The notes under the pieces are model-generated. The model made no database searches. It was not told the origin of the DNA and worked only from the letters and a program-made list of their open reading frames with translations. DNA of 8,617 bases from JAICLL01 sp035252155 (GTDB lineage: Bacteria; Planctomycetota; Planctomycetia; Pirellulales; JAICIG01): the NCBI GenBank assembly GCA_035252155.1, contig DATFDL010000653.1, positions 1-8,617 on the forward strand, written 5' to 3'. Positions 4,395 to 8,617 of the stretch are shown here, piece by piece (position 1 is the stretch's first letter; every line of letters begins with the position of its first letter). The position numbers were made by a program, and so were the translations under genes.

Positions 4395-7370
4395 TTAATC
4401 ATTCAGCGGCTGCGTGCTGCGAAGGTACGCGAACAGGTCGCGCACGTCTTGGTCGCTGAGCTTGGCGAGCACGCCTTCGGGCATGAGCGATTTGCGCTGC
4501 GGCAGCAACTCTTCGATTTCGTCCTGGGCCAGCGTGACGGTTTGCCCGTCGGCCCCGCGGAGCACCACCACCTGGTTGTCGCGATCGACCAGGAAGCCGC
4601 TGACAATCCGACCGTCGTCGGTCGCGGCCTGGTAGGTTTCAAAACCTTCGCGGACTTCGGCGCTGGGGTTGACGATATTCACCAGCATGTTGGCCACGTC
4701 GTCGCGCTTGTAGCTGGTCAGATCGGGACCGATCTGTCCGCCCTGCCCGAACAGCGTGTGGCACTTGGCGCAGTTGGCCGTAAACAGCTTCTTGCCGCTG
4801 TAGGGACTGCCCGACGCGCTGCCGATGGTCTCCGCCAACCGGGCGATTTGCTGCTGCATTTTGGCGGTGGTAGCGCCGTCGATATTGCCCCAGTGCTTGG
4901 CCACCAGCGCGGCGACCCGCGGCTCGCGATGGACCGTCAGCTTGCGCACCACGTCGAGCGGAATGGTTTTGGGATCGAGCCGCCCGGCATCGACCGCTTC
5001 CAGCAGCGCCAGCGTCGAGGCCTGGCGGCTGGCCAGCAGGCTTTGGGCGACGCTGCGCACGTCGTCGGTAAGCTGGCTGTAAAGCTCGAGCACCGCGGCG
5101 GCGATGCGCGGATCTTCGTAGTTTTCTAACGCCGCCAGGGCCGCCGTGCGCAAACCGTCGTCGCTGGTTCGCCGCATGAGATCGAGCAACACCGGCACGC
5201 ACTTGGCCTGCCGCACTTCGCCAAAGAGCTGAACGTATTGCAGCCGTTGATTGCCGTCGGCCTTGTCGTCGGCAATGACGGCCAGCGCTTGGTCGACTGC
5301 CTCGGGCTGCCCTTGCCGCAACGCGAGCGTGAGCGACTGCCCGGAGACTTTGCTCATGGCTTCGATCAGCTCGTCGGGCATGCCGGCCAGCGGCCGGCCT
5401 TGATACGCCTCTTCAAAACCGCGCATCAGCAACTGCCGGTGTTCGTTATCGGGGGCCAGGTTCAACAGCTTGGCGCAAGTCACCAGGTCTTTGCGGCTGC
5501 CGGCGGCGGCATAGCGCCGCATGAGCCGGTGCAGCAGATGCTTGGTGACGATCGGCCGCTGCCAAAACGCCGGATCGGCGGCCAATGCCAGCACGGCGTC
5601 GCGATCGCCGTCGGCCTTCGATTCGATCGCCCACCAAAGCAAGAGCGGCAAGTGAATGTCGTCTACGTCTTCGTCGTGCGCCAGCAGGCGGCCGACGATG
5701 GGCAGTCCCTGCTCGGCTGGCAGCCTGCGGGCCGTTGAGGCCAACTGGCTGCGCACCGCGACGTAAGCCTCTGACTGGGCAAGCGACGCGAAGCGCGCGG
5801 CCAGCTCGGGCGACGCCTTATTCGAATCACCCAGCAACCGCACCGCCCACGCCCGCACGAGCGGGTTGACATGGTCGAGCGCGATCTCCGCAACGGCGTC
5901 ATCGAAACCGCCGCACAGATTGATGGCCCACAGCGATTCCAACGCCCGTTGATCGGTCTGCGAACGCAGGTTCTCGCGCAGAGTCGGCAACACCGAGTTG
6001 TCTTTGCGATCGCCCAGGATGCGCAGCGCCGTGCGGCGGAACCATTTGTTGGGGTGCGAGAGCGTTTGCACCAATTCCGCGGAGCTCATCCGCCCCAGGT
6101 CGAAACGGCCCGCTGGCCGCGCGTCCTTGCCACGCAGTCGATAGATGCGGCCGCTGCCTGTATCGATCTTGCCTTCGTGGTGCCGCAGGTGAGCGATCTG
6201 GGCCTCGTACATGTCGCACACGTAGATCGCCCCGTCCGGCCCAGCGGTGATATTCACCGGGCGGAACCAATCGTCGCTGCTGGTGATGCCGTGGCCGATG
6301 TCGGTGGTGGCGAACGACGAACCGTCGGGCCGCAGCTCGCTCATCACCACGTGGCTTTGCAGCGGTGCCACGCCAAACAGTCTGCCGGCGTATCGATCGG
6401 GCAGCGCCGCTCCTTCGTAAATGATGAAGGCGTGCGTGAACCGCGGCACCGCGGCGTGTTTCATGGCCGGAAAGTAGCCAAAGGCAAACGGGTTCGACAG
6501 CGGCCCGTGCTTGCTGAAGCCCTTCAGATAATAGCCGCCCTGCACGTAGTAAAAGCCGCGCGTGTCGCCGCCGTTGTAGCCCGAATAGATGCGGCCGGCC
6601 GAATCGATCTCGAGCCCGAAGGCGTTGCCGCCCCCTTCGGCAAAAATCTCGTATCGCCGCGATTCGGGATGATAACGCCAAATAAGTTGCCCCATTGAGT
6701 GTACGGGCTTCTTGTCGAGCCCCGGCCGCACGATGTCTCCGCTGACCGTGCTTCCCTGGCAGGCGTAGAGCCAACCGTCCGGTCCCCATCGCAGGTTGTT
6801 GGCGCACGAATGTGTGTCTTCCAACCCAAAACCCTGCAGGTGGACTTCCGGATCGCCGTCGGGCACGTCGTCGCCGTCGCGGTCGGGATAAAACAGCAGA
6901 TACGGCGGATTGAGCACCCACACGCCGCCGCGGCCACGGGCAAAGCTGGTGACGATGTTTAGCCCGTCGAGGAACGTCTTGTTGCGGTCGAACGAGCCGT
7001 CGCCGTCGGTGTCTTCGTGAATGGTGATCTGGTCGAGACCGCGAAAGTGGTGCGGCGGCGGGGGCGGAACCTTGTCGTAGGTGGCCCGCAGGAACTTGTC
7101 TTCGCTGAGGATTTTCAGCCCAGCCGGGAAGGGATATTGAATGTACTCAACCACCCACATCCGGCCGCGTTCGTCAAAGTCGATGAACAGCGGCTGGCGG
7201 ATGTTTGGCTCGGCGAGCACTTGTTCGACCACCAGATCGTCGGGCGTGGCGAGCGCCGCCAGGGCTTCGGCGGGCGGTTTGGCCGGCTGCTCGGTGCCGG
7301 TGGCGCCTAGTGAAATGCTGGCCGCCAGCACGACGGTGGCGAGCGAGTATCCGCGCAGCAGATGGTTCAT
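4395..7370 (-). CDS. PVC-type haem-binding protein: dehydrogenase-like propeller + HEAT repeats + CxxCH domain
   Basis: This 991-aa protein is predicted to be secreted: residues 1-23 form a signal peptide (basic start, then ATVVLAASISLG). Residues 41-415 resemble the TIGR02604/DUF7133 membrane-bound dehydrogenase-like propeller, with DERGRMWVVEYIQYP (66-80), Asp-rich, possibly calcium-binding loops EDTDGDGSFDRN (119-130) and DRDGDDVPDGD (163-173), WGPDGWLYACQGS (195-207) and AGPDGAIYVCDMYEA (376-390). Residues from about 430 to 830 are helical HEAT-like repeats (for example HPNKWFRRTALRILGD). The C-terminal domain matches the planctomycete haem-binding family (TIGR02603), with CAKCH at 867-871 and M963 in SLMPEG as a candidate distal ligand. 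It probably passes electrons during oxidation of a sugar or other organic substrate; the substrate is unknown. The ribosome-binding site is weak. No DUF1501 or DUF1549/1553 partner is adjacent. Family assignment is firm; function is not. Confidence 0.92.
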   Translation of the reverse strand: MNHLLRGYSLATVVLAASISLGATGTEQPAKPPAEALAALATPDDLVVEQVLAEPNIRQPLFIDFDERGRMWVVEYIQYPFPAGLKILSEDKFLRATYDKVPPPPPHHFRGLDQITIHEDTDGDGSFDRNKTFLDGLNIVTSFARGRGGVWVLNPPYLLFYPDRDGDDVPDGDPEVHLQGFGLEDTHSCANNLRWGPDGWLYACQGSTVSGDIVRPGLDKKPVHSMGQLIWRYHPESRRYEIFAEGGGNAFGLEIDSAGRIYSGYNGGDTRGFYYVQGGYYLKGFSKHGPLSNPFAFGYFPAMKHAAVPRFTHAFIIYEGAALPDRYAGRLFGVAPLQSHVVMSELRPDGSSFATTDIGHGITSSDDWFRPVNITAGPDGAIYVCDMYEAQIAHLRHHEGKIDTGSGRIYRLRGKDARPAGRFDLGRMSSAELVQTLSHPNKWFRRTALRILGDRKDNSVLPTLRENLRSQTDQRALESLWAINLCGGFDDAVAEIALDHVNPLVRAWAVRLLGDSNKASPELAARFASLAQSEAYVAVRSQLASTARRLPAEQGLPIVGRLLAHDEDVDDIHLPLLLWWAIESKADGDRDAVLALAADPAFWQRPIVTKHLLHRLMRRYAAAGSRKDLVTCAKLLNLAPDNEHRQLLMRGFEEAYQGRPLAGMPDELIEAMSKVSGQSLTLALRQGQPEAVDQALAVIADDKADGNQRLQYVQLFGEVRQAKCVPVLLDLMRRTSDDGLRTAALAALENYEDPRIAAAVLELYSQLTDDVRSVAQSLLASRQASTLALLEAVDAGRLDPKTIPLDVVRKLTVHREPRVAALVAKHWGNIDGATTAKMQQQIARLAETIGSASGSPYSGKKLFTANCAKCHTLFGQGGQIGPDLTSYKRDDVANMLVNIVNPSAEVREGFETYQAATDDGRIVSGFLVDRDNQVVVLRGADGQTVTLAQDEIEELLPQRKSLMPEGVLAKLSDQDVRDLFAYLRSTQPLND

Positions 7371-7435
7371 GGCAGTCTTGTCGATGGTGACGGCGTTGGC
7401 GGGATCGAACGGGCGGGACCGCGATGGCGGCTGTC

Positions 7436-7493
7436 GTAGGATGACCTTTCTAGGTCGTCCGCCCGGGCAGACGACCTAGGGAGGTCATCCCAC
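7436..7493. repeat. REP-like inverted pair 5 (GTAG/GTGG, GATGACCT stem)
   Basis: Arm 1 (7436-7459, plus) is GTAG, GATGACCT, loop TTCT, AGGTCGTC. Arm 2 (7470-7493, minus) is GTGG with the same two stem sides and loop CCCT. The arms differ at three bases of 24 and are separated by 10 bases containing CCCGGG. Each folds as an 8-bp stem with one T-G wobble, or both can pair into a long hairpin. The stem is related to that of pair 1 by compensatory changes. It lies 66 bases upstream of the cytochrome gene start, unlike the other elements, which follow genes. Confidence 0.78.
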
Positions 7494-7676
7494 GGCTATT
7501 AGGTTACCTGCCCGGTTAGGCGTTGTCGAGCTTACGACCGCCGCATAGCCGGCGCTTCCGTCATCATCGGAACGAGCGCCAGATGACCGCCCAGGACGCG
7601 GAATTCTGGCCACGATTGTGCCTCACTCTCAAAAAATCACGAATTATGTTTTACTGTGCTAATGGGGGGCGACGGT

Positions 7677-7681
7677 GGGAG
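7677..7681 (+). promoter_or_regulatory. Ribosome-binding site deciding the diguanylate cyclase start
   Basis: GGGAG lies 7 bases before the ATG at 7689. It supports this start, which places a membrane segment directly at the N-terminus, over any internal ATG. Confidence 0.6.
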
Positions 7682-7688
7682 TACAACG

Positions 7689-8617
7689 ATGATCTGGATT
7701 GCGTTGGGCGGCGCGGTGAACGTGTCGCTGGCCGGGGTCTTGCTTTACCTGATTTTCATGCGGCTGCGGACTTCAATAGTGCCGCCGGCTGAAGCTCCGC
7801 CTGCACCGCCCGCCAAAATCGCGGATGCCGCCGCCAAGCCCCGCGACGACGCCCAGCCCACCGTGGCCGCCAAAAGCGCCGCGGCGACCAAGCCGAACGA
7901 GCACGAGCAGCGCCGCCGGTGGCTCGACAACCTGGCCACGCGCGTCGAGGGCGAGATCGGCTTGCACTCGTATCGCATCGAGGAGATCAGCGAAGAGCTG
8001 CGGGGCGTGGCTGGCGGCGATCCCGAAATGGTGTTGGCCGCCGCCGCCCGAATCTTGCTGGCCAACCAGCGATTGCAAGCCGACCTGTCGAGCGCGCGGG
8101 CCGAAATCCAGCAGCAGCGGCACCAGGTCGAGGAGCTGGTGGCCGAAGCCCGCACCGACACGCTCACCGGGCTGCCCAACCGCCGGAGCTTTAATGAGGA
8201 CCTTGAACGGCGGTTCGATCAGTGGCGACGGCACCAGATGCCCGTGGCGCTGATCATGATCGACATCGACCATTTTAAGAGGTTCAACGATAGTTATGGA
8301 CACACGGCGGGCGACGCCGTGCTGCGCCGGGCGGCGCAAATCATCTCCAGCTCGCTGCGGCAGATGGACCTGGCGGCCCGTTTTGGCGGCGAAGAGTTTG
8401 CCGTCATCTTGCCCGGCACCAAGCTGCGCGAGGCGACGAAGGTGGCCGAACGTGTGCGGGCGATGGTGGCTGCCCAACGATTCGAGCTGGATGGCCGGCC
8501 GCTGGAGATCACCATCAGCGCGGGCGTGGCGCCCGCCATGCCGGGCGACGAGATGATCGACCTGATCGAGCGTGCCGACGAGGCGCTCTACGCCGCCAAG
8601 GAGCACGGCCGCAACCG
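7689..8617 (+). CDS. Membrane-anchored GGDEF diguanylate cyclase (3' end outside window)
   Basis: The open frame has no stop before the window ends; 309 complete codons are visible. Residues 3-24 (WIALGGAVNVSLAGVLLYLIF) form one membrane anchor, followed by an Ala/Pro-rich linker (30-65) and a charged helical stretch (about 70-155) that probably forms a coiled coil. The GGDEF domain starts at DTLTGLPNR (157-165). Metal-binding D192 and D194 lie in MIDIDHFKRFND, and the active site is GGEEF (233-237). RxxD (R224, D227) lies exactly five residues before GGEEF and is the inhibitory c-di-GMP site, so product feedback is expected. The domain should make c-di-GMP from two GTP at the inner membrane face. 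No named sensory domain is visible in the N-terminal half. The visible end (ADEALYAAKEHGRN) is close to the usual end of the domain, so few residues are likely missing. Confidence 0.93.
   Translation, partial: MIWIALGGAVNVSLAGVLLYLIFMRLRTSIVPPAEAPPAPPAKIADAAAKPRDDAQPTVAAKSAAATKPNEHEQRRRWLDNLATRVEGEIGLHSYRIEEISEELRGVAGGDPEMVLAAAARILLANQRLQADLSSARAEIQQQRHQVEELVAEARTDTLTGLPNRRSFNEDLERRFDQWRRHQMPVALIMIDIDHFKRFNDSYGHTAGDAVLRRAAQIISSSLRQMDLAARFGGEEFAVILPGTKLREATKVAERVRAMVAAQRFELDGRPLEITISAGVAPAMPGDEMIDLIERADEALYAAKEHGRN

Larger units (their letters stand above)
7371..7688. other. Divergent intergenic region with no gene
   Basis: The 318 bases separate the starts of two divergent genes. The left third holds repeat pair 5 (7436-7493). 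The right end has a short AT-rich patch (7631-7663) in a GC-rich background, where a promoter for the diguanylate cyclase is most likely. A weak extended -10 (TG, one base, then GCTAAT at 7658-7663) is the best candidate, without a clear -35. No promoter for the minus-strand gene could be picked out. Short open frames here lack coding character. Confidence 0.5.

Noticed and set aside
4449..5129. Long plus-strand open frame inside the PVC cytochrome gene
   Set aside because: It is the antisense of the CxxCH and HEAT region; the minus-strand frame has clear family motifs throughout, so the opposite frame is a high-GC shadow.
5871..6698. 275-aa plus-strand open frame
   Set aside because: It is antisense to the propeller region of the 991-aa gene, with no recognisable domain and no ribosome-binding site.
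7523..7792. 89-aa plus-strand open frame before the diguanylate cyclase
   Set aside because: It overlaps the cyclase start in another frame, has unordered composition and crosses the AT-rich promoter-like patch.
7773..8606. 277-aa minus-strand open frame
   Set aside because: It is antisense to the diguanylate cyclase, whose GGEEF, DID and RxxD motifs establish the plus-strand frame.

Overview
The window looks like chromosomal DNA of a planctomycete, most likely of the Pirellulales type. The reasons are a high-GC background, a 991-aa secreted protein with the PVC-specific layout (dehydrogenase-like propeller, HEAT repeats, C-terminal CxxCH haem domain), a DUF4058 protein starting MPIHDW, and dispersed palindromes between genes. 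Assignment below phylum is inference. No rRNA, tRNA, CRISPR array or transposase gene was seen.

Layout. Positions 1-879 (+) hold the tail of an unidentified gene, then a small antitoxin-like gene and a DUF6036-type nucleotidyltransferase. All three overlap or nearly overlap, so they form one operon. Positions 1031-2416 (+) encode an alkaline-phosphatase-superfamily protein that resembles EboF of the ebo cluster, but no other ebo gene is visible. Positions 2646-3050 (+) encode a BFN (bifunctional nuclease, DUF151) protein. Positions 3208-3540 (-) encode a small membrane protein, divergent from the DUF4058 gene at 3641-4273 (+). Positions 4395-7370 (-) encode the PVC cytochrome protein. A divergent gap of 318 bases follows, then a membrane-anchored diguanylate cyclase from 7689 that runs off the right edge.

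Apart from the toxin-antitoxin-like pair, the genes do not form an obvious pathway; this is an ordinary housekeeping/accessory mixture of single genes.

The most striking content lies between the genes. Six paired inverted elements (861-920, 928-995, 2413-2547, 3081-3182, 4270-4371, 7436-7493) are built from one module: a GTAG/GGAG/GTGG tetranucleotide followed by an 8-bp stem and a short loop, usually 4 nt. The modules come as inverted pairs with the tetranucleotides facing outward. Stem sequences differ between elements with compensatory changes. This matches REP/BIME elements mobilised by REP-associated tyrosine transposases (RAYTs). Two genes take their TAG stop from the GTAG head, and a third ends inside a module. 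A second notable signal is a perfect 12-bp palindrome that puts a TATAAT hexamer on both strands between the divergent genes at 3541-3640.
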